The position numbers and the translations under genes were made by a program. From Bacteroidales bacterium UBA6408 (GTDB taxonomy: Bacteria > Bacteroidota > Bacteroidia > Bacteroidales > UBA932), in assembly GCA_002439805.1 (NCBI GenBank), contig DJPQ01000076.1, positions 15,756-79,755 of the forward strand: a stretch of 64,000 nucleotides of DNA. The letters run 5' to 3'. The number at the start of each line of letters is the position of its first letter. Position 1 is the first letter of the stretch. The notes under the pieces are model-generated. The model worked only from the letters and a program-made list of their open reading frames with translations, was not told the DNA's origin and did not search any database. Of the stretch, positions 1 to 7,653 are shown piece after piece.

Positions 1-2
1 AC

Positions 3-155
3 TATGAGAAATCGCTTGAGGAAAGTCTGAATATACTCTATGATTCAGAGACCTTTCAGAAACTGAGCGACCCGAAAACAGGGCTCTATTTCCAAAGTTC
101 CAGATATGTCTATCAGTTTCTGAAAAATGAAATTGAAACAGGAATAATGAGTTAA
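3..155 (+). CDS. C-terminal end of an unknown small protein (partial)
   Basis: An open frame runs in from the left edge and ends at TAA 153-155, giving about 50 residues ending in IETGIMS. The visible part contains LYDSETFQKLSDPKTGLY followed by a Tyr-rich helix-like stretch. It vaguely recalls small Bacteroidales proteins encoded beside DUF3791/DUF3990 genes, but that is memory and not proof. The strong hairpin just downstream supports a real gene end here. Function unknown. Confidence 0.55.
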   Translation, partial: YEKSLEESLNILYDSETFQKLSDPKTGLYFQSSRYVYQFLKNEIETGIMS

Positions 156-177
156 GTTCTTTTCCACGAAAGGTAAA

Positions 178-217
178 AAATCGTGGCATTCCGCTTGAAC
201 GGAATGCCACGATTTTA
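178..217. terminator. Bidirectional intrinsic terminator
   Basis: A 16-bp perfect inverted repeat has arms at 178-193 and 200-215 around a 6-nt loop, with an A-run on the left and a T-run on the right. It lies between the end of the plus-strand partial gene and the end of the minus-strand M16 peptidase gene, so it can serve both. Confidence 0.85.
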
Positions 218-240
218 TAACCGAGCCGGGAGGGTGAATA

Positions 241-3141
241 CTAATATCCGAAAATCTCCTCCAGAGAAACAGTCCTCACCGGTCCGAGCGTGCCGAGGAA
301 CTTCGTGTCGAGGTCCCTGATGTCACCGAGGATTGCGTAGGTGTAGTGACGGTCCTTCACCCACTCGGCGTGAACGGCCTTCACGTCTTCGAGGGTCATG
401 TTCTGAAGGGCGTTGAAGATTTCCTTGTCGAGCGGCTCGGAAAGGCCGAGGTCGCGGCAGTTGATGTAGCTGTTCAGGACACCCATGCCTATGGTACGCG
501 AGGTGCGCAGGTTGGCGATGAGCGCGTCCTTGGCAATCTTGAACGCGGCCTCGGACTCCGGAATGTTGTTGATGATGTCGTCGAAAGCCTCCACTGCCTG
601 CTTCATCTTGTCGTTCTGGGTGGCGATGAAAGCCATGTAGTAGTACTTTCCGTCGCGGAAATAAGGGGAAATCAGTGCTGCCCATGCAGAGTAGGCAAGA
701 CCGCGCGCCTCACGCATCTCCTGAAACACGATGCTGTTCATTCCGCCGCCGAAGTAGCTGTTGTAGAGGTCGATGCCCGCCTCTGAAGCCGGGGTGAACC
801 TGCGGCCGTCGCAGGAGTACTGGATGTAGTAGAGCTGCTTGGCGTCGTACTGTGCCATCACGACGGAGTTGTCGGCGGTCACCTGGTAGTCCGGCCACTG
901 AATCTCCGTGTCCTCAAGAACCTTGTCCTTCACATGAACATCGGCAAGAGCGGACTTGAGAGCCTTCTCCGAATCAGGTCCATAATAGACGACCTCATGT
1001 TTCTTGTCGAAAAGTCCGCGTACCTTGGCAAGAAGCTCGTCCGAAGTGAGTGAAAGAATCCTCTCGTTGGAGAGCGTGCTCCTGCGGATGGCGTCGCCGC
1101 CGAGCTGGGCGTATCTCTGGAGCGCACGGAAGCAGCTCTGCTGGTTGAGCTTGCTGTCGGCGCGGTCCTTAATCATATCGGCCTTGAGGCCCTCAAGTAT
1201 CTGGTCATCGCCCTGCGCGTTGTAAATCACGTCCTCGACGATGGCCATCACATCCTTCATCGATTCGCCGAGACCCTCCATCGTGACATAGGTCCTCGTG
1301 TTGCCCACATAACAGTTGTAGTCCGCCGCTAGATCGTAGAGTTCCTTGGCAATCTCGTCGTGGCTCCTGGTGGCCGTGCCGAGGTAGGAAAGATAGTTCA
1401 GGGCGAAAGAAAGCTCAGGATCCTGTTCACGGTTGATGTCGAACACATATTCAAGGGAGAAGAGTCCGTTGGTCTCGTTCTTCTTGTAGAGGACGTCAAT
1501 CCCGTCGGCAACCGTGAACTCCGACATTTCCTTGTTGAAGTCAACGAATACCGGATCGATAGGCTTGACCTCAGTGCCCTGGATCTCGGCAAGGAAATCC
1601 GACTGCCGGTCGCGGTTGGTCACGATAGGGGTAATCTTCGGCGCGGAAATCTTCTTCACATTCTTGTCAGCTCCCTGTCTCTTATTGATTTCGACATAGC
1701 TCTCGGCGCCGAGATATTCATTCGCCCAAGCGACCACATCCGCCTTGGTAACCTTGGAGCAGCGGTCAATCTTGCCCACGCAGTCGGCCCAGTCCTCGCC
1801 GTTGATGAAGGCATTGACATAGCTCATCGCCCTCTGCCCGTTGTCCTCAAGCCCGGACATATAGTCCTTCCTGAAGTTGTTGATTGAGGCCGTGATGAGT
1901 TCCTCGTCGAAATCGCCCGCACGCAGCTTCGCAACCTGATCGAGAAGCACGTCACGCACCTCTTCGAGCGTCTGTCCCTGCTTAGGGTAGCCGACCATCA
2001 TGAACATTCCGTAATCCGGCATATTGTTGCTGAACCCGTATGACATCAGCACCTTCTGCTGCTGGTTCACGTTCAGGTCAAGCATTCCGGCCTTGCCGTT
2101 ATAGACGATTGAAGAGGCTATTTCGGCGACGTCGTTCGACTTGTCAACAGCCGCAGGAAGCCTCCACGCGAGATAGACATACTCGGACTCAAGTCCATAG
2201 ACATCATGAACTTCCGGGGCCGTAATCGGTGCCTCCGGCTCAAACTCAAGCTTCGGCAGCTCAGGATTAGGTTTCATCGCGCCGAAATACTTTTTGATTA
2301 CGGCCAGCATCTCGTCCGGGTCGAAATCTCCGGAAAGGCAGATTGCCATGTTGTTCGGCACATACCATGTCCTGTGATAGGCCTTCACGTTGGTGATTGA
2401 CGGGTTCTTCAGGTGCTCCTGCGTGCCGAGAACCGTCTGAGTGCCATAAGGATGATGCGGGAACAGGGCCGCGAGCGTAGCCTCGTACATCTTGCGGTTG
2501 TCCTTCGTGAGGGACATGTTCTTCTCCTCGTAAATCGTCTCAAGCTCCGTATGGAAACCGCGAATCACGGGGTGCCGGAAGCGGTCGGCCTGAATCTTTG
2601 CCCAGTTTTCAATCTGGTTTGAAGGTATGTTCTCGACATACACGGTCTCGTCGGTCGAGGTGAAGGCATTGGTCCCGTCGGCGCCTATCATAGACATGAG
2701 CTTGTCGTACTCGTTAGGAATCGCAATCTTCGACGCCTCATAGCTGACGGAGTCTATCCGGTGGTAAATCGCGGCTCTCTCAGCCTCGTCGGTAGTCTTT
2801 CTGTAAGTCTCAAAAAGGCTCTCGATTTCGTCGAGCATAGGTTTCTCGGCAGCGTAGTCGCTTGTTCCGAACTGCTCCGTACCCTTGAACATGAGGTGCT
2901 CGAAATAGTGCGCGAGCCCGGTCGTCTCCGCAGGGTCGTTCTTTCCCCCGACCTTCACGGCGATGTAGGTCTGGATTCTCGGGGTCTCCTTGTTCACGCT
3001 CATATAGACCTTAAGCCCGTTGTCGAGCGTATAGATCCGCGTGTGCATCGGATCGTTCTTGACCGCCTCATACTCCCGGCTACAGGAAGATGAAACGAGC
3101 GCGGCAATCATCGTCGCCGCAATGAGAAATAAACGCTTCAT
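241..3141 (-). CDS. M16 family zinc metallopeptidase, two-domain lipoprotein
   Basis: Insulinase/pitrilysin-type peptidase of 966 residues. The start at 3141 (MKRLFLIAAT) is chosen over the upstream ATG at 3180 because it begins a typical lipoprotein signal with a Ser-rich lipobox and Cys20. The inverted zinc motif HYFEH (H78, E81, H82) sits in the first M16 domain, with an acidic ELETIYEE stretch further on that should hold the third ligand. The C-terminal half is the second M16 domain and lacks a zinc motif, as is usual. Such proteins are probably exported and degrade peptides in the periplasm or at the outer membrane; the substrate is unknown. It is a single-gene unit ending at the 178-217 terminator. 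Confidence 0.9.
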   Translation of the reverse strand: MKRLFLIAATMIAALVSSSCSREYEAVKNDPMHTRIYTLDNGLKVYMSVNKETPRIQTYIAVKVGGKNDPAETTGLAHYFEHLMFKGTEQFGTSDYAAEKPMLDEIESLFETYRKTTDEAERAAIYHRIDSVSYEASKIAIPNEYDKLMSMIGADGTNAFTSTDETVYVENIPSNQIENWAKIQADRFRHPVIRGFHTELETIYEEKNMSLTKDNRKMYEATLAALFPHHPYGTQTVLGTQEHLKNPSITNVKAYHRTWYVPNNMAICLSGDFDPDEMLAVIKKYFGAMKPNPELPKLEFEPEAPITAPEVHDVYGLESEYVYLAWRLPAAVDKSNDVAEIASSIVYNGKAGMLDLNVNQQQKVLMSYGFSNNMPDYGMFMMVGYPKQGQTLEEVRDVLLDQVAKLRAGDFDEELITASINNFRKDYMSGLEDNGQRAMSYVNAFINGEDWADCVGKIDRCSKVTKADVVAWANEYLGAESYVEINKRQGADKNVKKISAPKITPIVTNRDRQSDFLAEIQGTEVKPIDPVFVDFNKEMSEFTVADGIDVLYKKNETNGLFSLEYVFDINREQDPELSFALNYLSYLGTATRSHDEIAKELYDLAADYNCYVGNTRTYVTMEGLGESMKDVMAIVEDVIYNAQGDDQILEGLKADMIKDRADSKLNQQSCFRALQRYAQLGGDAIRRSTLSNERILSLTSDELLAKVRGLFDKKHEVVYYGPDSEKALKSALADVHVKDKVLEDTEIQWPDYQVTADNSVVMAQYDAKQLYYIQYSCDGRRFTPASEAGIDLYNSYFGGGMNSIVFQEMREARGLAYSAWAALISPYFRDGKYYYMAFIATQNDKMKQAVEAFDDIINNIPESEAAFKIAKDALIANLRTSRTIGMGVLNSYINCRDLGLSEPLDKEIFNALQNMTLEDVKAVHAEWVKDRHYTYAILGDIRDLDTKFLGTLGPVRTVSLEEIFGY

Positions 3142-3244
3142 ATTGATATACATTATATTATATACATTCATCATCGGCATATCACGTTATATAAAAGACA
3201 ATTCACGGGGATATATTTCCCTCTTCGTGATGTGAGCTCAAGAG

Positions 3245-3290
3245 AAAAATCCCCGAAGACACGGCAAGCGATGCGTGAACCTTCGGGGAT
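3245..3290 (-). terminator. Intrinsic terminator of tRNA-Gly
   Basis: Read on the minus strand, a 10-bp stem (ATCCCCGAAG with its complement) encloses a smaller CACG/CGTG hairpin and is followed by TTTT at 3249-3245. It lies just beyond the 3' end of the tRNA-Gly gene. Confidence 0.75.
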
Positions 3291-3330
3291 ATGCTCATTC
3301 ATTGACACAGTCTTCTGTCAATCGTTTTTG

Positions 3331-3402
3331 AGCGGGTGGCGAGGATCGAACTCGTGGCCCTCGGCTTGGGAAGCCGATGCTCTACCACTGAGCTACACCC
3401 GC
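3331..3402 (-). tRNA. tRNA-Gly(CCC)
   Basis: The minus strand folds as a cloverleaf. The acceptor GCGGGTG pairs with CACCCGC, the D arm has AGTGGTAGA, the anticodon stem TCGGC/GCCGA carries loop TTCCCAA (anticodon CCC), and the T loop is TTCGATC. There is one mismatch at the base of the T stem. The discriminator is T and CCA is not encoded. Length 72 nt. Confidence 0.93.
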
Positions 3403-3454
3403 TTTTCCATCCCCTTCATTCAGGAATGGAATGCAAAGATATGAACTTTTCGAG

Positions 3455-3463
3455 TATATTTGC
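3455..3463 (+). promoter_or_regulatory. Bacteroidota -7 element for the HAD gene
   Basis: TATATTTGC matches the TAnnTTTG consensus and puts transcription start near 3470, 20 nt before the ATG at 3490. It overlaps the in-frame TTG at 3460, which argues against that upstream start. A -33 TTTG is not clear. Confidence 0.6.
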
Positions 3464-3489
3464 AAAAATTTGTGAAAATATTTGAAGAA

Positions 3490-4131
3490 ATGATCAAGGT
3501 TTTAGTCTTCGACATGGGAGGAGTGCTCCTCGACTTGGATTTGGATGCGTGTTTTAAGGCCTGCCGGGAAGACCTCGGATTCGAAAGGGTGGCGGAATTT
3601 GTCGGCCCGTGCCACCAGAAGGGGCTCTTTATGGAACTTGAGGCGGGAAATCTGACTGCGGACGAGTTCTACGCCGGCGTGCTTTCAATGTCCGCCCCAG
3701 GAAAAACAAGAGATGACGTCATCGCCGCATTCCGGCATTTCCTCGTCGGGATGGACGGCTACAAGGTGCAGTTGCTCAAGGACTTGAGCAAAAAGTACGA
3801 CCTCTACCTGCTCAGCAACAACAACGCGATGTGCATGCCTTTCGCCCGCGAGGAGTTTGAGCGCAAGGGGCTGCCGCTTGAGAGCGTGTTCAAAAAGCTG
3901 TTCCTCTCCTACGAGATGCATCTTCTCAAGCCCGGCGATGCCATCTATCAGGCCGCCATCCGGGAAATCCGGCAGATCTCCGGCACGCCGGACTCCCCGG
4001 TCCTGCCGTCAGAGATGCTCTTCATCGACGACTCCCCCGCCAATGTCGAGGCCGCCCGCCGCAACGGTATGCAGGCCATCGGCTACCATCAGGGCGACGA
4101 TCTTCGGGCGCTGCTGAATGAGGTGCTGTAA
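3490..4131 (+). CDS. HAD-superfamily hydrolase (YihX/sEH-N-like)
   Basis: Soluble HAD phosphatase-like protein of 213 residues. Motif I is FDMGGVLLDLD with nucleophile Asp8; the usual second Asp of DxD is Gly, as in the YihX-like and epoxide-hydrolase N-domain branch. Motif II is LLSNN (about residue 103), the motif III Lys is in LLKPGDAIYQ, and motif IV is FIDDSPAN (about 178). The ATG at 3490 is preferred because the upstream TTG lies inside the promoter. The family removes phosphate from small metabolites, and the substrate cannot be read from sequence. It stands alone between two tRNA genes. Confidence 0.85.
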   Translation: MIKVLVFDMGGVLLDLDLDACFKACREDLGFERVAEFVGPCHQKGLFMELEAGNLTADEFYAGVLSMSAPGKTRDDVIAAFRHFLVGMDGYKVQLLKDLSKKYDLYLLSNNNAMCMPFAREEFERKGLPLESVFKKLFLSYEMHLLKPGDAIYQAAIREIRQISGTPDSPVLPSEMLFIDDSPANVEAARRNGMQAIGYHQGDDLRALLNEVL

Positions 4132-4206
4132 TTTCCATCGATTGTGAGAGATAAGCGCCTCATGCAAAATTACAGCGGTATTTATTCGCGAGAATGTTTA
4201 CCCTGT

Positions 4207-4237
4207 TTTGTATTCAACCAAAAATTTCTTATCTTTG
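4207..4237 (+). promoter_or_regulatory. Promoter of tRNA-Arg
   Basis: TTTG at 4207-4210 and TATCTTTG at 4230-4237 are separated by 19 bp, an exact match to the Bacteroides primary-sigma promoter. The tRNA begins about 45 nt downstream. Confidence 0.85.
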
Positions 4238-4282
4238 CAGTCCGTTGTGACCGGCGATAATGTTTGCCGCAGCGTGGAGCTT

Positions 4283-4354
4283 GCCTCCGTAGTTTAATGG
4301 ATAGAATTTCAGATTCCGGTTCTGACGGTTGCGGTTCGATTCCGCACGGGGGTA
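4283..4354 (+). tRNA. tRNA-Arg(CCG)
   Basis: The acceptor GCCTCCG pairs with CGGGGGT (wobbles included). The anticodon stem TCAGA/TCTGA carries loop TTCCGGT (anticodon CCG), and the T arm is GCGG-TTCGATT-CCGC. The discriminator is A and CCA is not encoded. Length 72 nt. Confidence 0.92.
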
Positions 4355-4390
4355 CGAAAAAAGGACTCATTTCCGAGTCCTTTTTTCGTA
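4353..4390. terminator. Terminator of tRNA-Arg, bidirectional
   Basis: A 16-bp inverted repeat begins on the last two tRNA bases (left arm 4353-4368, right arm 4375-4390), with A6 and T6 tracts inside the stem. It ends the tRNA transcript and may also serve the minus-strand lipoprotein gene ending at 4448. Confidence 0.85.
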
Positions 4391-4447
4391 TCTATAAGAT
4401 TCTGTCACAAAGTGACTTCTATCCGTCTGCCGAAGATACGCCCCACC

Positions 4448-5152
4448 TTACTCCTTGTCTGTTTCGTCACCTCCGTCCGGAATGAGGGCGGCAAGCGCTG
4501 AAACATCCACGAAATTATTGACTGTCAATCCAGTCGAGCCGAGGCTCTTGAGAGTGTAACTGACATCTACCATCTCGGTCTTGCCGGTCTGCGGATTCTC
4601 GACTTCGTCCTTGTAGCTGAGAGTCATGGCGTTGTCGCTGAGGTCGGAGTAATTGACATCCTCAGTCTCGCTCTCCTCGCCCGTCCCGACAGTAACGGTA
4701 AACTTACCCTTCGTCTCATCGGTCGGAGCCGCGCTATAGGCGAACGGCGCGCCGACATAGTCGTCCGCCTTTATTCCGGCGAAAATCTGTGAAACCTCCG
4801 AAGGAATCTGAACGCCCTCCTGCTGGGAAATCCATGAGAAGATGGTGCGGAGCATCGTAAGCTTGCTGTTGTCAAGATGCACTCCAGCATTACCCTTCCC
4901 GTTCTCGTCAAGTTTCACGACTATGTCGAGCTTCATGTCCGCGAGCTGTGACTTGATGTTGTCAGGGAGTTTGACGAATGCCTCAGGGTCCGAAACATCT
5001 CCCAGAATCTTGCCGACCTCTACATCCTTTGCCACCCAAGTGTTGATGTACTTCGTGTTGTTGACATCCTTCGCCGGATCTTCATCCTTGTTGCATGATG
5101 ACGCCAGCACCATGGCAAGCGCCATCATCGAAACTGTAAGAAACTTTTTCAT
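4448..5152 (-). CDS. Hypothetical lipoprotein
   Basis: A 234-residue protein with a signal peptide MKKFLTVSMMALAMVLASSC ending in a lipobox (Cys20), followed by an acidic NKDEDP linker typical of Bacteroidota lipoproteins sent to the outer membrane or surface. The mature part is about 210 residues of probable beta-rich structure with an acidic C-terminal tail (GGDETDKE). No catalytic motif is visible and I do not recognise the family. Confidence 0.8.
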   Translation of the reverse strand: MKKFLTVSMMALAMVLASSCNKDEDPAKDVNNTKYINTWVAKDVEVGKILGDVSDPEAFVKLPDNIKSQLADMKLDIVVKLDENGKGNAGVHLDNSKLTMLRTIFSWISQQEGVQIPSEVSQIFAGIKADDYVGAPFAYSAAPTDETKGKFTVTVGTGEESETEDVNYSDLSDNAMTLSYKDEVENPQTGKTEMVDVSYTLKSLGSTGLTVNNFVDVSALAALIPDGGDETDKE

Positions 5153-5277
5153 TGCTTTACCTATTTTATGTTAACATCTTCCCATTTCTGCCCGTGCAAT
5201 TGCTCTGCCTCAACATAGACATTCTACTTTTTTGCACCAATCGTTCAAAAAGAAGACAAACGGTGTAAACGGCAAAA

Positions 5278-5308
5278 TCCGTTCCCACAAAAGCAGGAAC
5301 GGACATTT
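5278..5308 (-). terminator. Possible terminator
   Basis: An 8-bp stem TCCGTTCC/GGAACGGA with a 10-nt loop is followed on the minus strand by TTTT. It lies about 85 nt beyond the stop of the membrane-anchored protein ending at 5393. The rest of 5153-5392 shows nothing I can name. Confidence 0.5.
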
Positions 5309-5392
5309 TGTCAGACTCGGTTTTGCTCCAATATTATACAAAAAGACGCATTCCGCCCGGCGAGGCAATCGGAAGTAAAGATCGTCTCGGAT

Positions 5393-6019
5393 TCAGTTCA
5401 GAAGCTTGCTGCGGGAGGAGGTGGGGACGGGAATGGCGGCCGGGTCGTCCTGCTGTTCGGCGGAACCGTCGCCCTCGTCCTCGCCGGAGGCCTTGAGGAA
5501 ACGGGCGTGGAGCTCGTCGAGAATCTCGATGTATTCCCTGTATGAGGCGGCGAACTCGTCCCTGCAGCGGAGCATCATGCTGATTCTGAAGGTAATCGTG
5601 TAATTTCCGTTCCTGTCCGGCTCGTCAAGAAACGCGTCGGCCATGATTATGCTGTCCGAAACGCGGGCACAAATGTCCCTGACGTCACGCTCGTCCTCGG
5701 CGGAAAGCTTGTCCATATTGAACGAGAGGGACATATCCATGCGGTTCCCGGCATAGGCCACGCGGTAGAGTATTCCCTCCTTTTTGAAATCCACGGTCTT
5801 CTCGTCGGCACGCTCGGGCACATAGCCCCCGGTGCGCAGGACGTCCATAATCCCATCGACGCTCAGATGCTCCGGCTCATTCCGCGGCTGGTTCAGATGC
5901 TCGCCGAGTACCTCGGCCATGGCTGAAATCAGATTTTTCGACTCGCGGGCGCGCGTGACGAGCAGGACACACACGGCGACAATCAGAACGACATTCGAGA
6001 GTATCAGACAATATTCCAT
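5393..6019 (-). CDS. Membrane-anchored protein of unknown function
   Basis: A 208-residue protein. Residues 1-22 (MEYCLILSNVVLIVAVCVLL) form one N-terminal membrane segment, followed by a positively charged stop-transfer RAR. The remainder is a soluble cytoplasmic-type domain with alternating charged helices and strands and an acidic, Ala/Pro-rich C-terminal tail (about 180-200). The middle (about 60-165) could be a small alpha/beta chaperone-like fold of the YbjN type, but this is weak inference. It is transcribed away from the AraC-type regulator across a 457-bp region. Confidence 0.7.
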   Translation of the reverse strand: MEYCLILSNVVLIVAVCVLLVTRARESKNLISAMAEVLGEHLNQPRNEPEHLSVDGIMDVLRTGGYVPERADEKTVDFKKEGILYRVAYAGNRMDMSLSFNMDKLSAEDERDVRDICARVSDSIIMADAFLDEPDRNGNYTITFRISMMLRCRDEFAASYREYIEILDELHARFLKASGEDEGDGSAEQQDDPAAIPVPTSSRSKLLN

Positions 6020-6386
6020 TTCGAGACAAATTTTACTGCAACATTTTCAACGGTCCGCCTGCTTCTCCTCAGGAGAGAGGCTTCGGGGTACAAAGATATA
6101 ACTTTTTCCAAAAAACTACAGCAGCGGCGTCCAATCGCTGGAGGCCGCTGCCTGTAAACATACAAAACGCGTGTTTTTAAGGTTAAGTATCTGCTTAGTA
6201 TATTATAATAGGTCAGAATCAAAGGGCTTCGGACAAAGGCAGAAACTGCGTCGTCCGCCCTTCGCGTAATCTTAACAACAAATCAAGGCTTCCGGCCGCG
6301 ACGTGTCAGAAAAGCGTTGTAAAAAAAAATTGCACGTCCGTCGGAAACCGCTGCAAAATTAGCCTTAATGTGGTCAAAATTTCCTA

Positions 6387-6444
6387 TATTTCATCAAATA
6401 CACGCAGGTATTTCATAAAATACACGATATTTTTTGTAAATTTG
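6387..6444 (+). promoter_or_regulatory. Tandem operator-like repeats and -7 element of the AraC-type gene
   Basis: Two 18-bp direct repeats, TATTTCATCAAATACACG (6387-6404) and TATTTCATAAAATACACG (6409-6426), differ at one base and start 22 bp apart, two helical turns. They end 10 bp before a TAAATTTG -7 element (6437-6444), so the second covers the -33 position. The arrangement fits an activator or autoregulator binding as two subunits. The rest of 6020-6476 is AT-rich leader sequence without a visible gene. Confidence 0.6.
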
Positions 6445-6488
6445 CAGGCTTTTCCGCTCAGAAAAGCGCGAAAAAGTTGAAGTGTTGT

Positions 6489-7604
6489 ATGAGCGATATA
6501 TATCAATATCTAATGATTTTCGCATCAGGAGTCATCCTGACGCTTTCTGCCGTTGTCCTTGCCGTCAAGATTCCCCGACAAACTGGATTCAAAAAATTCC
6601 GGAAGGCAAGAAAAATCTTCGCGATTTCCTGCGCGACCCTTGCCGCGCTGAGCGTCCTCTGCTTCGCCGTGGGATATGTCCATCCTTTCGACAAGCTAGC
6701 CATTCTCGCCACGGGCCCGTTTCAGGCACTGCTTCTGACAAGCATGATTCTCATCTTCATCAATCCCGGGGTTATAACCCTGCGGTGCGTAATGCGCGAT
6801 GTCCTCGTGATTACGGCGATTATCTCCGCGCCCTACCTCTGCTATTGGTTCTGGCCCAAGGCCTTTGTCTATGCGTATTGGGCTGCCGCAGGCGCTTTTC
6901 TAATACAGCTTTTTTCCTATGCGGCAATCTTCGCGAAAAGTTTCCGCAAAGTGATAATGCTCACTAACGAGTACTACGCCGAGAACAATGCTCCGAGGCT
7001 GTCGTGGATCCTCTGGATGTTCCTGACCGCGCTCGCAACCGGAATATGCGCGTTCATCAGCCTCTGCGTCAGCAGTTGGAGCTATCTCGCGCTCGTACCC
7101 ATGTATATGCAGACCTATCTCTTCTTCACGATAAAGATTATCAACTATGCGGCCGACTCCGGCTACATCGTGATGGCGCTCAACTCCGGAGCCGAAGTCT
7201 CGTCCGAAAGCGCGGAAGAAATGGAGGAGGTACAGAACTCGCGGATTTATCCGGAAATCCCCGGGAACATGCTCGCCGAAATCAGCGGAAACATCGACAA
7301 ATGGATTTCAGCCAAGGGATTCACCGAAAAGGATGTGCCCTACACCGAGACGCTGGAGAAAATCGGGGTGGATGTCGTGATGATGCGCCGCTATATGAAA
7401 GACGAGTTCGGCACTGACTTCAGGACATGGAGAAACGGGCTGAGGCTGGAGGAGGCGTGCAGAATGTTCGCTGATGCGCCCGAAATGACCGTCGAGCAAG
7501 TCAGCGACCATGTCGGCTACAACGACAGTTCCAACTTCCGCAAGGATTTCAAGAGACGCTACGGAATGTCGCCGAGCGACTACCGGAAAACTATCGCCGA
7601 ATAA
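6489..7604 (+). CDS. AraC-family regulator with an N-terminal membrane domain
   Basis: A 371-residue protein. The first ~225 residues contain about six or seven hydrophobic membrane segments. A linker leads to a C-terminal AraC/XylS DNA-binding domain (about 275-371) ending in the signature VSDHVGYNDSSNFRKDFKRR...MSPSDYRK. ATG 6489 is chosen over the in-frame TTG at 6477. Such proteins are thought to sense a signal at the membrane and act on nearby genes. The repeats at 6387-6426 are candidate sites for autoregulation. A hairpin at 7612-7645 ends the transcript before gdhA, whose regulation might be the target, but that is only a guess from adjacency. Confidence 0.85.
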   Translation: MSDIYQYLMIFASGVILTLSAVVLAVKIPRQTGFKKFRKARKIFAISCATLAALSVLCFAVGYVHPFDKLAILATGPFQALLLTSMILIFINPGVITLRCVMRDVLVITAIISAPYLCYWFWPKAFVYAYWAAAGAFLIQLFSYAAIFAKSFRKVIMLTNEYYAENNAPRLSWILWMFLTALATGICAFISLCVSSWSYLALVPMYMQTYLFFTIKIINYAADSGYIVMALNSGAEVSSESAEEMEEVQNSRIYPEIPGNMLAEISGNIDKWISAKGFTEKDVPYTETLEKIGVDVVMMRRYMKDEFGTDFRTWRNGLRLEEACRMFADAPEMTVEQVSDHVGYNDSSNFRKDFKRRYGMSPSDYRKTIAE

Positions 7605-7611
7605 GAAACAT

Positions 7612-7645
7612 AAATCCCGCAAATTTTTCTAAATTTGCGGGATTT
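7612..7645 (+). terminator. Terminator overlapping the gdhA promoter
   Basis: A 15-bp perfect stem (7612-7626 with 7631-7645) has a TTCT loop and is followed by GTTTT. The right arm holds TAAATTTGC (7630-7638), a good TAnnTTTG -7 element that would start transcription near 7645. Terminator and promoter therefore share the same bases. Confidence 0.7.
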
Positions 7646-7653
7646 GTTTTAAA

